Source of the DNA: Episyrphus balteatus
Taxonomy: Eukaryota; Arthropoda; Insecta; Diptera; Syrphidae
DNA: 64,000 nt
Assembly: GCF_945859705.1 (NCBI RefSeq)
Contig: NC_079137.1
Location: 75,476,277-75,540,276, forward strand
Direction: 5' to 3'
The notes beneath the pieces were generated by a model that did no database searches, was not told where the DNA came from, and worked only from the letters and a program-made list of their open reading frames with translations. Within the stretch, counting starts at the first letter, position 1. Each line of letters begins with the position of its first letter. Below, piece after piece: positions 13,307 through 23,089 of this stretch. The position numbers were made by a program, and so were the translations under genes.

Positions 13307-13410
13307 CTTGTACGTTTTCCACATTCGAGCACTTTCAACTTTTCCCATCCTTCGTCCGTTTTAACCCATGCTTCGCCAGGCGAACGCCAGTCTTTCGAAA
13401 TGAATGGCAT
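13307..13410 (-). CDS. First coding exon, FBXO25/FBXO32-type F-box protein
   Basis: The minus-strand frame from the ATG at 13410 reads MPFISKDWRSPGEAWVKTDE, then GWEKLKVLECGKR. This closely follows the N-terminus of the FBXO25/FBXO32 (atrogin-1) family, which starts MPF...DWRSPG..WVKT.DGW. Those proteins are F-box adaptors of SCF ubiquitin ligases. I chose this ATG because the family starts at MPF, although the frame stays open upstream to another Met at 13464. The exon probably ends at the donor AAG|GTACAT (exon end 13307), with AAAAC|GTACAA (exon end 13314) as an alternative. The F-box and later domains must be encoded further down the minus strand, and I could not find those exons. It may be a live gene with a very long first intron, or a stranded exon. 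Family call is fairly sure, completeness is not. Confidence 0.65.
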
Positions 13411-15169
13411 TTTCCTTCCTCTCTTTCTCTCACTTGAAAGTTTTTCGCGACGCAAATTTGACAAATTATTACGACAAGCAAAAACTAATTTGTCTAATTT
13501 TCGAAACTTTAAATGAGAGTTGAAAGTTACTTAAAGTATACCCAACACAAAGAAAAGTAGATTTATTTTCGAAAGGCCAATCGTACTTATTTTTTCTTCT
13601 TCTATTTTCCGTTTAATAGACAAACACTCTTTGTTGGGGTACACAGCTGATTGAGCAAAACAAATACAAAAAAAAAATGAAAACACAAATCAACTATACA
13701 ACAATGACTTGCGAAGTTATAAAAGTTACGAAGAAAAAAAAACAATTAGGTAGTAAAAAAAAAATAAAATTCAAGACGGACGAGCCGAACTACGCGGCAG
13801 CTAAATTTGTTCTAGGCTTTGAAAAATCTAATTTAGATTCAGCATTTAGTTAGATTGTTTTTTTTTTATACTATTTAACGACAACCCAACAACAACAAAA
13901 TCCAAAAACTGAATGTGATGATGAAGAAGGCAAAACCAGCTTCGTTACGATACGACCAACGCCGACGAAAACGTCGAATCCGTAAGAGATACCAAAGGGA
14001 ACTGGGGGCTATTTCAGATTCAGATTCACTATATTGTGTGTGGAGCTGATGGTGGAAAATTTGTATGAAGCAATGCACATTCGGTGAAAATTGGGGAAAA
14101 TATAAAATGCACGGTGCGGATGGTGGAGAAGAAAATCTGTAAGCAGTAAAAGTTATTTTGGAGGGTGGTGCACTGTTGTAGAGCACATTTTTAAAATGAG
14201 CTTTTAAAAAAGTGGTTGCTATACAAATGTAAATTTCCTTCAAGATAGTGTCTGAGGGTAATTTTCATAATTATGTTCATTATAAGAGTGGATTATCCAA
14301 CCTTTAACCCCTTTTAATCATAAAACACCTTATTTTAAAAAAATTCATTGTCTTAGTTATTTCGAAATTTACGGAGTAAATAAATAAGTTTAAATAATTC
14401 ATTTTTGTATATAACTGCTAAAATTAAAACAAAATCCAAAAATAAAACCCCGTTAGTTTATGCAGGAAAAATATTTTTTCTGAGTTTCGTAGTTTTTACA
14501 CAAATTTTGCTTATTTTCAAAAAAAGTCGAACTTTCAACATTAACTGCCAATTAAAAACTATTTGGCACCAAATTTATATTTATTACAATAAAGTGTAGT
14601 ATTTCCATAAAGTAATATTTAAAAATTATGTTATAAGCTTCAAAAGAAGAAAAATATATTTTGAACAGCTTTTGTGGAATCTTTGTTGGTTTGTAACAGA
14701 TAAGTTTATTTATATAAAAATGGTTGATTTTCTTTTTCAGCCGGGTGTGACCTTATCCCCTAACACATCAAAATTCTGTATAAAAAATAATTCAAATAGA
14801 TACAATTTATATTTTTTACTTAGTATTCAAGTCAAGTTAAATTCAAAAGATATTTTGAACAATTGGTTAAAAACTCATTAAATTATGAGTAAAACTGTCA
14901 CGCCCGCAACAATAGAGATGTAAATTTTCAATACTATCAAATGTTTGAAAATGATTCTTCAATCAAGAATTGAACCTGACCGATGTGTTATGCTCCAAAT
15001 GCGCCTTTTGATGTTCGTGATTGCAAGTGGAGTTGCTAGTTGCTTCAACCATGATATTGATTGTTTTATTATTTAAAAGAGCAAAGAACAATCAACAAAA
15101 CCCAATTGTTTTAATTGTCGATACACCGAAAACAAATTTTGTACTGATTTTTTAAATTCAAACTTAAAT

Positions 15170-15188
15170 GGTCACTGTGGTGTATGTG
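15170..15188 (+). repeat. Dispersed motif GGTCACTRTGGYGTATG, copy 3
   Basis: GGTCACTGTGGTGTATGTG. It is preceded about 50 bases upstream by CACCGAAAACAAATTTTG, which also precedes the copy at 16522-16540. These two copies therefore share more than the core. Confidence 0.6.
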
Positions 15189-15329
15189 TAACATTTTTTT
15201 CTTAAAAGTTAGAAAAATATTTCTTTTTCTAGGGAAACCAGTTGACTTTTTTGCTCATAAATTTTACTTAGATTGCCAATTGATAGTACAGGAAAGATAG
15301 ACTTTTTCGTGGAACGAAATACAGGAACT

Positions 15330-15482
15330 TTTTAATTAAAAAAAAAAACATCTGCAAAAAAAATTTAACCTAAATTTAACCAGAACCCATTAAATTTTAA
15401 CAGCTGCAAATTTTGTATTCACCTCAATAGTGTCAAAAATTTTACACAGGGTTAACTATTAAACGCAATTCACACACGGCCT
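15330..15482. mobile_element. Truncated copy of PIF-type MITE
   Basis: Only the right half is present. It shares CATCTGCAAAAAAA, TTTTAACAGCTG, TCACCTCAATAGTGTC and CGCAATTCACACACGGCC with the full element at 34496-34782. Confidence 0.65.
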
Positions 15483-16521
15483 TAAATTCTTACTTGCTCA
15501 AATACGATTTCAAAAAAAGTCTACTAAACTTCATTTGTGTCCGAATATGATTTTAACTTTCCCCTTAGTCTGTTCTTACATAAAAGTATCTCCCCAATCT
15601 AGATAAACTGAAAGTTTTCTTTGTTTTTATCTGGTAGTGCAACAAAGCTCTCTTTTGTGTGCTCCAATTGGATTTGGATTGAATTTTGCTGCGCGCTCCT
15701 ACCGAAAAAAAAGCTTTTTCTATGAAATAAAAAATTTCTCCAAATCTCTCTGTTTATATCACCTCCTCTCATTCGTAAATGATTCTCTAGCATTGAAAAA
15801 CAATCAATTTTAACTAGTAAGTTGCATTTATATATAGAAAAAAAGTACTATTATAAAAGTCCATGATGTATAATTTGAGAGTACCTATACTTAAAATTAA
15901 AATTTTATGGAAATAAAATCATATGACCACGAAAATGACAAATAAATAATTTGATAAGCCTTCTAGTCAAAACAGGTAGAACAAGGGTTATCGTTATAAT
16001 TAGTCATCGACATCTTGATAAAAAGTAACCAATAAATCATTATCATTTACTACTGTTAATTGCGTTTTTTTTTTCATATTCGTGCAACAACGATTTGTTT
16101 ACTTTTTGAGTCTTGCGCTATTCACCTGTTCTCTGATGTGTTTGAGCTTTTCATTGTGTGCAAATTTTGAAATTTTTGTTTGGGTTATAAATTAATAATA
16201 AATAAAAAGCTTTTTAAACAGCTGATCTTTATTTATATGAATTTGGATTATAAAAAAAAACACTTGAACTGCATCAGTTGCATGAACTTGCTCACAAAGT
16301 TGAAGTAAAACTTTGTTATTCTTTTTTGTTAGGGTGTAGGGTCTAGGGTGCATTTTTTTACATGGATATAGTAAAATCATGCCCAGAAAAAAGTATATTT
16401 CAAATAAACGGGGAAAATATCAAAATAAGATTAAATTTAAAAATAACCAATTGTTATAATTTTTGCTTCACCGAAAACAAATTTTGTTTTACTTTAAAAA
16501 TTTTTAAAATTAATAATAAAC

Positions 16522-16540
16522 GGTCACTATGGCGTATGAG
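16522..16540 (+). repeat. Dispersed motif GGTCACTRTGGYGTATG, copy 4
   Basis: GGTCACTATGGCGTATGAG, preceded by CACCGAAAACAAATTTTG as in copy 3. Confidence 0.6.
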
Positions 16541-17768
16541 GAATATTTTTCTTTAAAAATATTTTACTAAGCTACAGAAATTATTGTTTTGGTAAGGAAA
16601 ATAGTTGAATTTCATGGACAATTTTCTTTCAAATATCGTCTTTGTAAGTCTTTTAGTTAGATTATAATCAATAATAATTATCAATAAAAACCACAAGGGT
16701 ATTAATTAACCAACTAATCCTAAAGATTAACAAGAAACTTCGTATCTGACAATGCACAGTGGATAGAATTATAAAAACATTAGCCCAAAATTTTAAATGA
16801 TTTAGTAAATTGGTAAAGCCATTTAGTATGTTACTAAGTTAAAAATCCGAATGATTTTTCGCTTAGTAACTTACTTAAATGACTTTAGCAATTTATTTAA
16901 TTTTTTAAAATTTGGTGCCAGTGACTGAAATAATAATTGTTTTATTTTATGTCGTTTTCGATTGGTTTCACTCAAGGATTCAATCATTCTGAAATCAAAT
17001 AAAACAGTCTGAATCGCTTCCACTCAATTCTGAAATTTCATATCTGTATCTCCCTACTCCCTTCCAAGAAAATTGAGAACAAATAAACAAAAAACTAAAT
17101 TTTATTGGCTCATTTCGACAAATCAACTAAAAAATTACAACAAATCATACTTGTTTGAATGAATGAAATGCTAAAGAAAACAATAAACAAACGAAAAATT
17201 TGGGGTCAAATCACGGCACACGATTACGATCAAACGTTGACGTTTTTACTATTTCTGTCTCTATTTAATAAGAAGAAAAAGATAGGGACACATAGCAACC
17301 ATACTTTAACGAACGTATGTCGTAATTCGACCCCTGAATTTCTTTATCAATGATTGCTATGGTGATGACCAGGGATAGGATCTTGTGGACCTAAAAACTT
17401 AAAAAAAGGCAAAATAAAACTTCCAAAAAGGCATAAAAAGGCATTTATTGAGAGAAAAAATGAAATATAAAAATTAATTGTAGTAATTTGAACAATCATG
17501 ATTTTTTTAAAAATTTCAGGTAACAAGCGCCTGTGATTGTCCCTTAAGAGTACTTTAAAGGGGCTAAAAGAATTCTATACATCTGTAGAAACGAGTTGAG
17601 CCGAATTAAAGCACTTTTTTTTCGAGGGTGCTGTTTTCAAATCAGTTATTCTTTTTTTCTATATTTTTTCGTTGCTGAGATATTCACGTATTATTTGACG
17701 TAAACACCAAATTTTAGCATTTATGTCAAAATTTTTATTGCAATTTATGAAAATTTTGAGAATTGTTT

Positions 17769-17839
17769 TGACATACATACGTCGATGTTTTTTTTTTTTG
17801 ACGTACAAACGACGATGTTTTTTTTTTACGTACAAACGT
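17769..17839 (+). repeat. Short tandem repeat, about 30 bp unit
   Basis: Two and a half units of the pattern ACRTACAWACG..GATG followed by a T run are visible inside the hAT-type element. Confidence 0.7.
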
Positions 17840-18075
17840 GTATGAACAAAAGAAACTTCTGATTTTCATGGCGTATACGGCAAACTCATTTTGGACAAAA
17901 ATTTAAATATTTTGAATACTAAACAAATTTCAGATGTCCAATTACATGTATATATTATGTAGAAAAGATAAATTTTAACTATGTATATATTAACTAAAAA
18001 TCAAAAAATGCCGCATACGGCACTTAAATACTAGGGCGACGATATGCATACATGAATATTGTAAATTGAGTAAAT

Positions 18076-18298
18076 CCTAGTACGCAGCTGAAACGAAACG
18101 AAATTTTCCATACAAAATTTTCCATACGAAATTTTCACGAAATTTTGAACGAAATTAAATTTGTTTTGTTTTTGCTTTAAGACTTATTTTCTGATGTTTT
18201 TTCTTGAATTTTTTTTTTGTGGTATTTTTTCTTTAATATGTTGGCTATTGACTTTGGAGACTTCAAAATTTTTCGTTTCGCTTCAGCTGCGTACTAGG
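18076..18298. mobile_element. CCTAGTACGC MITE, copy 1
   Basis: CCTAGTACGCAGCTGAA begins the element and TTCAGCTGCGTACTAGG ends it, followed inward on both sides by ACGAAACGAAA-type sequence. It is nested in the hAT-type element. A second full copy is at 35197-35427, and partial copies are at 21697-21720 and about 28430-28480. Confidence 0.8.
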
Positions 18299-18471
18299 CG
18301 TAAGTTAGCTTGAGTAGTTAGCTTTTGAACGTGTCGGTTTCCGGCCGCGCAATAGAACGTAGAAGGCAATATATGGTAGCAATAGCAGACAAACAAGTTG
18401 CATAGGTAGATCTTTTCACTCGAATTTGTTTTTGTGGGATAATTAGTGAATACTAAATATGGATATTCAGG

Positions 18472-18870
18472 CCTATCGAGGTATCCGTTCGGAGAAACGA
18501 TGGCCCGTTCCGATCGGAACTTACATATCTTTCAAGGTATCCACTTTTGAACAAAAAAATAAAGTATACAATCGCATTCATTTGACACATATGTCAGCGC
18601 GATTTATTCAATAAATAAAAATCCTTGTGATGCTCAAGTCTTCTTAATTTCAACCAACCTGTGAAATTCCACTTTTCTTAAAATATTCCGCAACTATTTC
18701 ATGTCGGAGAATTTCCGATGAAATTCAAAGCACAACGTCAAAAAATCTTTGTTGAACACACTTCATCGCAATGCGTTGATAGGCGCCTAGTTTCATCGGA
18801 AGATTCTCCGATATGTCAATCGGAACGGATACCTCGATAGAAAATTTCTCCGAACGGATACCTCGATAGG
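18472..18870. mobile_element. TIR element with CCTATCGAGGTATCCGTTCG ends
   Basis: The left terminus CCTATCGAGGTATCCGTTCG recurs exactly inverted at the right terminus. A second inverted copy of GGATACCTCGATAG lies 30 bases further in on the right, so the right end appears duplicated. There is an inner inverted pair, CGGAGAATTTCCGATGAAA and TTTCATCGGAAGATTCTCCG. No coding content; it lies inside the hAT-type element. Confidence 0.75.
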
Positions 18871-19202
18871 GCTGATTATATTGAGAAAGTAATATATTGA
18901 GTAAATTATCTTTTTGTTTGTATATTTGAGTGTTTTGTGTGTAGGCATTACTTTAAAGACGCTAAAAAGATAAAAACAGGAAAAGGCAAAAAAAAAGGCA
19001 ATAACAGGAGAAGAGGCAAAAAAAGGCAATAACGAAAGAAAAGGCAAAATAAAATACATATATTTGGCACGAGGGGGACGTGAAACGTGTTTGTTTTTAA
19101 TCTATAATGTCGTAGGATTAAGCAAGAAAAAAAGGCAAATTCCACAACATCCTATCCCTGGTGATGACTCTAAAACAATAGAAAAATAAAAAGAAGATAT
19201 TA

Positions 19203-20023
19203 GGTGTGTTTTTTTGTTTATCTATATAGATTTTGTGCAAAAAAACGACATCGAGATTTTTGAAATCAAAACAATTTACGTGTTAAAAACAACAAAAACT
19301 TTATCTGTATAGATTTTTGAAAAATCCAGATAATTATCCAGATTTTACTTTCTCTCGATAAAAACAGTAGTGCCAAAGTAGTTTAATTGTTGTGTTCATA
19401 CAGAAAATTCTGAAAATATTAACAAAAAAAAAAAAAGCGGAGAAAACTCTCATAAAAAAAATAATCAAAAATTTGTTTGACATGGTTGCATTGAAATGTT
19501 AATATCTCGAGATATACGCAATGCACTTTTCAGATAAAAGTCTTAAATGGATCCTGATAAGATTGTTGAACAGATATGTATATAAAATTACCAAAGTTTT
19601 TTTCGAAAAATTAGAAATAAAAATAAAAAAGTTTTCACATTTGATTTTTAAAAAATCGAAAAAAAATTCAATATGGCTACCTTCAAACGCTTATAACACA
19701 AGAACGACGCAACTAATGTTAATGGTCATGGTCTTAAAATGTAGCTAAGAATATACAGATAATTTTTGTTTTTTTGTGAAAAAAAATTTTTTGAATCCAA
19801 CATGGATGCCATGGCGATATGAAAATTTTTGTTTGCATCCAACATGGAAGTAATGGCCTTCCCACTTCGGAGTTAAAATTAAAAAAAAAAAAACAAAAGC
19901 AACATTTTTGACAAACAGCTGCCAAAGTATATGTACAGTGGTGCCAAATGTTTGCATGGATTTCAAAAATCCCGATGTCGTTTTTTTGCACAAAATCTAT
20001 ATAGATAAACAAAAAAACACACC
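19203..20023. mobile_element. Short TA-flanked TIR element, relative of the 30360-33784 element
   Basis: The terminal inverted repeats are about 65 bp with a single mismatch. They begin GGTGTGTTTTTTTG, contain ATCTATATAGAT, and end at TTTTTGAAATC. TA dinucleotides flank it at 19201-19202 and 20024-20025, fitting a Tc1/mariner-like TA duplication. The outer 145-175 bp at each end match the ends of the larger element at 30360-33784. The interior is AT-rich, with two copies of CCAACATGGA and no functional frame. Confidence 0.85.
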
Positions 20024-20790
20024 TATTTACTGCCCAATAATTATACAAATGAAAATATGTGAACAGAATTTTAAGATAGAATTGCTATCATATAAACTGG
20101 ATATTTCTGATGCATTTTCACCTAGTCCTATAACAATATCTTCGGTAGCATGCCCAACTACCTTCAAATGATAAGTAATCAAATAATTTTATACACTTTT
20201 GTATTTCGCGCGGATATGGAACAATGCAAGCCCGGGAGACTTGCCTCCGCTTGCTGATATTAACCTAGCGAATCTCACAGAAGGATCAATGAATTAAAAA
20301 AGCGATATCAAGAACTATACTTTATTGTTTTATCGTTATTTTAGAAAAAGTTCAGCTGCTTCGTAAATGCTCCCTTCCAGTGAGAGAATGAGTTTTTTTA
20401 ATTTTTGCTCAACTTTTCATGGGAGTTTTGATTTGAAACGACCTGTACTTTCTTGCTAGGAAATTTGGTTTGACGTTTAATCTAAATATTAGTGAATAAA
20501 TGTTATCTTCTTCGCTGGCTATAGGTCTTGTTTTGATTTTACCTATAGCCAGCGAAGAAGATAATATTTATTTAATAAAGAAAGGTCACGGAATAAGGAA
20601 TAAGAATTTAAATATTAGTGATTTTGAGCGAATTCTTTTTTGAAATCAAGAAGAGAATTTTTATTCTGATAAGCGTTCTTTCTGTCATTTTCGTGCGTAT
20701 AAAACACTTTCAGAAGGCTTCTGAATGATTCCGGATGCTTTCGAAGAGCCAATCGAAAACGACATTAATTTTTATCTGGCGTAAAACTAA
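20024..20790. other. Spacer with a perfect hairpin
   Basis: I find no gene here. It holds the 24-bp perfect inverted repeat listed separately, and a GC-richer patch at about 20208-20290 that encodes nothing I recognise. Confidence 0.5.
20503..20564. repeat. Perfect 24-bp inverted repeat (hairpin)
   Basis: The left arm at 20503-20526 starts TTATCTTCTTCGCTGGC. The right arm at 20541-20564 is its exact reverse complement, with a 14-base loop between. Pairing extends outwards by another 8-10 bases with occasional G-T pairs, giving a stem of about 34 bp. It may be a tiny palindromic element or a transcribed hairpin. Confidence 0.85.
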
Positions 20791-20930
20791 GAGCGGAATT
20801 CAGAGTCGTCACTCAAGTAAAAAATTTTCTCAAGCACAAGTCTGAAATGAATTTTCTGAGTGTTTGGTCAAGCATTAAATTCAAAATTTCCTCAGCTAGA
20901 ATTAATAAAGTTAAAAGTCAAGAAACCCTA

Positions 20931-21338
20931 CACTGAGGGAAAAAACGCAACGTAAAATGTAAAATCTTCAACGTTGATTTAATGTTGAAAAAATTAACAT
21001 GAAACTTCTTCAAAATAAAATTGAAACAACGTAAGAAATTTTTTTATTTTTGTCGGACTTCAGCTTTTGTTGCATTTTATCACTCTAATTTTCAACAGTG
21101 AGATAGCACGTTGGTAAAGCATTCGCCTAGTAACCCAAGAGTTGTAGGTTCGATCCCCAGCGGCTGCCCATTTTTTCTATTTTTTTTAATAAATTGATGC
21201 TTTTTTTAAAGTTAAAACAACTTTGATTTAAAGATGTTTTATAACGGTAAACCACTTTAAACTAACGATGCTCTACTTTGATTTTTCAGTTGAATCAACG
21301 TGGTTTTCGTTGATTTTAAGTTGTTTTTTCCCTCAGTG
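20931..21338. mobile_element. TA-flanked TIR element with tRNA-like core, copy 2
   Basis: The ends are CACTGAGGGAAAAAAC and GTTTTTTCCCTCAGTG, perfect inverted repeats, flanked by TA (20929-20930, 21339-21340). The core at about 21100-21169 is tRNA-like: TAGCACGTTGG resembles an A box and GGTTCGATCCC fits a B box. The acceptor and T stems do not pair properly, so it is not a functional tRNA. It is inserted inside the PIF/Harbinger-type element. Confidence 0.8.
21100..21169 (+). other. tRNA-like pol III box region, not a functional tRNA
   Basis: A-box-like TAGCACGTTGGTAAAGC and B-box GGTTCGATCCC are spaced as in a tRNA gene. The would-be acceptor arms (GTGAGAT and GGCTGCC) do not pair and the T stem has mismatches. 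I read it as tRNA-derived sequence inside a DNA element. Confidence 0.6.
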
Positions 21339-21441
21339 TAAGGATTTCTTAACGTAACGAGTAGCTGAAGTAGGCTAAACGCAAGAGAAAATGTTCACTT
21401 GAGTAAAATTTTTGCTTGAGTGACAACTCTGAATCCCGCTC

Positions 21442-22740
21442 TAAATAGTTCCGCCGAGTTTCGGTTCGAAATTTATGACATGCAATTCTGTGGAGTGTTG
21501 CGTTGCCCGTTTTTGTGATAAAAATATTTTCAAATTTCAGAATGACCTATCCAATATCGCGCCCAAATATTTAAATTTGACAGCAAATTGAAATAACAAC
21601 AAAAAAAAGTGTCAGAAAAAGTCAGAAAAATTCATTCAATCATAATATTTTATGTAAAATTTTGACATAACGTGTTTTATTTTTATTCCTTTAAAGCCTA
21701 GTACGCTGCTGAAGTGCAAAGTGACAATCATCATAGAACGATATCATATTCGACAATTGTTTGTGTACGAAAAAGAGGTAAAGACTTTTTCCGTTGTGTC
21801 GAACAGCGTACTGCAGAAGCTGTTTACCAAGTCTTTTCGAAGATCAAACTTCCCTTAACTTCTATAAGTCAATTATAAGTTCGAACTTCTATTAGTAATT
21901 TAAGTCTGAAGCAAATCTCTATAAAAGTTATCGCCTGCGAGTTATCATTTTAAAGAAGTTGTTGTGTTAGTTGGGTGTGTATTTAATAGCGTTGGACCTT
22001 ATTGCGAGTGCCATTTGTCTAACAATAGACGACTAATGTTAGTTGATCATCGAAAATAACTTTTGGTATTGTGAATTTCTATCGACAGACGACTTTTGTC
22101 GAAAATCTATCATCGACAATGAATTTTGGTATACACAATACCAAAACACCGTATTTATCGATTCGATCGACTTTTATCGTATCGGAAGTTAAATGACACC
22201 CGCAATAAGGGCCTTTGTTTCGGTGAGACTTTGAAGTCCAGTTATTAAAAATTGAACACAGAGTTACTACAAAAACTTGCATAGAACTTCACTTTATTCT
22301 TCCTGTAAAATGAGTTCGAATAAATTTCAAACTAAAAAATATCAACACAAAAAGATCTTTAAAATCAAACATTTTCATGAAAAAATGCTTTACTTTGTGT
22401 AATTCTCACGAAAACAAGGGAACTGATTTTTTACTACCGCTTTTGCTTTGGGGAAAGCAATTGCTGCTTATTTTATTTATTTTTTTTTTTTTTTCAATAA
22501 TTATCAACAAAAACTTTTTATTTGTTCTATTTTATATATTTGTAATCACCCTGTACACAATTCCCAAATTCCATTCCATTTCATTCCTCGTCATCACCTG
22601 TCAAAAAAATTCCATAAAAATAAAAATTTTCCCTTCATTTCATCCATCCATCGCAAATGAAGTTTTCATAAGAAAAAAATTATAAAATATAAAGATTTTT
22701 TCACCGACAAGTATTTAATTTCCTATATTTATCAAAAACT
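21442..22740. other. Spacer upstream of Ccdc56-mtTFB1
   Basis: It contains the left end of a CCTAGTACGC MITE (21697-21720), a TIR element at 21994-22213, and then about 500 bp of AT-rich sequence leading into Ccdc56. The promoter of the bicistronic unit must lie in this last part, but I see no clear TATA box or initiator. Open frames at 22377-22685 are low-complexity and not credible genes. Confidence 0.5.
21994..22213. mobile_element. MITE with GACCTTATTGCG ends
   Basis: GGACCTTATTGCGAGTGCCA at the left and its inverse with three or four mismatches (GGCCCTTATTGCGGGTGTCA) at the right delimit a 220-bp unit. The interior repeats CGAC-rich words such as ATCGACAGACGACTTTTGTC. No clear target duplication. 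Confidence 0.65.
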
Positions 22741-23004
22741 ATGTCGTCTGGTCAAGAAAATCAACCAAAAATCAAATACGCCGAAGGAGGTAAAATCGAT
22801 CGTGCTCAACTAGAATTTATGAAAATAATCGAAGAACAAAATCTACAACGCGTTACTAAACTTAAAAGAGTTCGTCGTAATAATTTAATCACAGCCGGAG
22901 TTTTGGGAGTTTCTGTCATTGGAATCTACGCTTATTCCATCCTGAGTGTCCAACAAGAAAGATTCTTGGATGATTTTGAAGAACCAAAAAAAGTTGGAAA
23001 TTAA
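22741..23004 (+). CDS. Ccdc56: Cytochrome c oxidase assembly factor 3 (COA3/CCDC56)
   Basis: This 87-residue protein belongs to the COA3/CCDC56 family of inner mitochondrial membrane proteins needed for assembly of cytochrome c oxidase around COX1. The sequence shows a charged N-terminal part with KIDRAQLEFMKIIEEQN, a basic KLKRVRRNN stretch, one membrane segment at about residues 50-68 (LITAGVLGVSVIGIYAYSIL), and an acidic tail, the expected COA3 layout. The start is the first ATG after a leader full of stops, with A at -3. It has no intron. The mtTFB1 start follows 85 bases downstream on the same strand. In Drosophila these two genes are known to be made from one bicistronic mRNA, and the arrangement here fits that. 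Confidence 0.93.
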   Translation: MSSGQENQPKIKYAEGGKIDRAQLEFMKIIEEQNLQRVTKLKRVRRNNLITAGVLGVSVIGIYAYSILSVQQERFLDDFEEPKKVGN

Positions 23005-23089
23005 AAAGAAAAATTTGTAAAAAAAAGTTAGGTTAGGTTAGGTTTAAGTTTCAGTCGTAGAAAATTCTTATATAAAAACCCTTTTAAAA
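23005..23089 (+). promoter_or_regulatory. Intercistronic spacer of the Ccdc56-mtTFB1 unit
   Basis: These 85 bases separate the Ccdc56 stop from the mtTFB1 start. They contain no ATG, no AATAAA and no splice acceptor of note, so a scanning ribosome meets the mtTFB1 start first. A short GTTAGGTTAGGTTAGGTTT run lies at 23027-23044. This supports translation of both proteins from one message, but the initiation mechanism cannot be read from sequence. Confidence 0.6.

Larger units (their letters stand above)
13411..17361. other. Upstream region and spacer, no recognised gene
   Basis: The first few hundred bases are the likely 5' untranslated and promoter region of the F-box gene (minus strand). 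The segment at about 13900-14170 is GC-richer and has a 122-codon minus-strand frame (13875-14243) without any recognisable domain. The remainder is AT-rich and holds two GGTCACTRTGG motifs (15170, 16522) and a truncated PIF-type MITE at about 15330-15482. Confidence 0.45.
17370..19160. mobile_element. hAT-type non-autonomous element with nested insertions
   Basis: The ends are CAGGGATAGGATCTTGTGG on the left and its near-exact inverse on the right (one mismatch). An 8-bp direct duplication GTGATGAC flanks it at 17362-17369 and 19161-19168. TIRs starting CAGGG with an 8-bp duplication point to the hAT superfamily. AAAAGGCA words cluster just inside both ends (about 17400-17450 and 18975-19140), resembling the subterminal repeats that hAT transposases bind. 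No transposase frame is present. Two further TIR elements lie inside (18076-18298 and 18472-18870), so much of its length is later insertion. Confidence 0.85.
20791..21441. mobile_element. PIF/Harbinger-type element with a nested insertion
   Basis: TIRs of over 40 bp begin GAGCGGAATTCAGAGTCGTC on the left and GAGCGGGATTCAGAGTTGTC on the right (inverted). TAA flanks both sides (20788-20790 and 21442-21444), fitting a 3-bp PIF/Harbinger-type duplication. Most of the interior is a second element, 20931-21338. There is no transposase. Confidence 0.75.

Noticed and set aside
13875..14243. 122-codon minus-strand open frame
   Set aside because: No domain, no conserved motif and biased composition. 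More likely upstream sequence of the F-box gene.
19734..20048. 104-codon minus-strand open frame
   Set aside because: It lies almost wholly in the TIR element 19203-20023 and reads through its inverted end.
21100..21169. Functional tRNA gene
   Set aside because: The pol III boxes are present, but acceptor and T stems do not pair and it lies inside a transposable element.
22377..22685. 102-codon plus-strand frame just upstream of Ccdc56
   Set aside because: Low-complexity Phe/Ile/Asn-rich reading of AT-rich leader sequence, with no homology seen.
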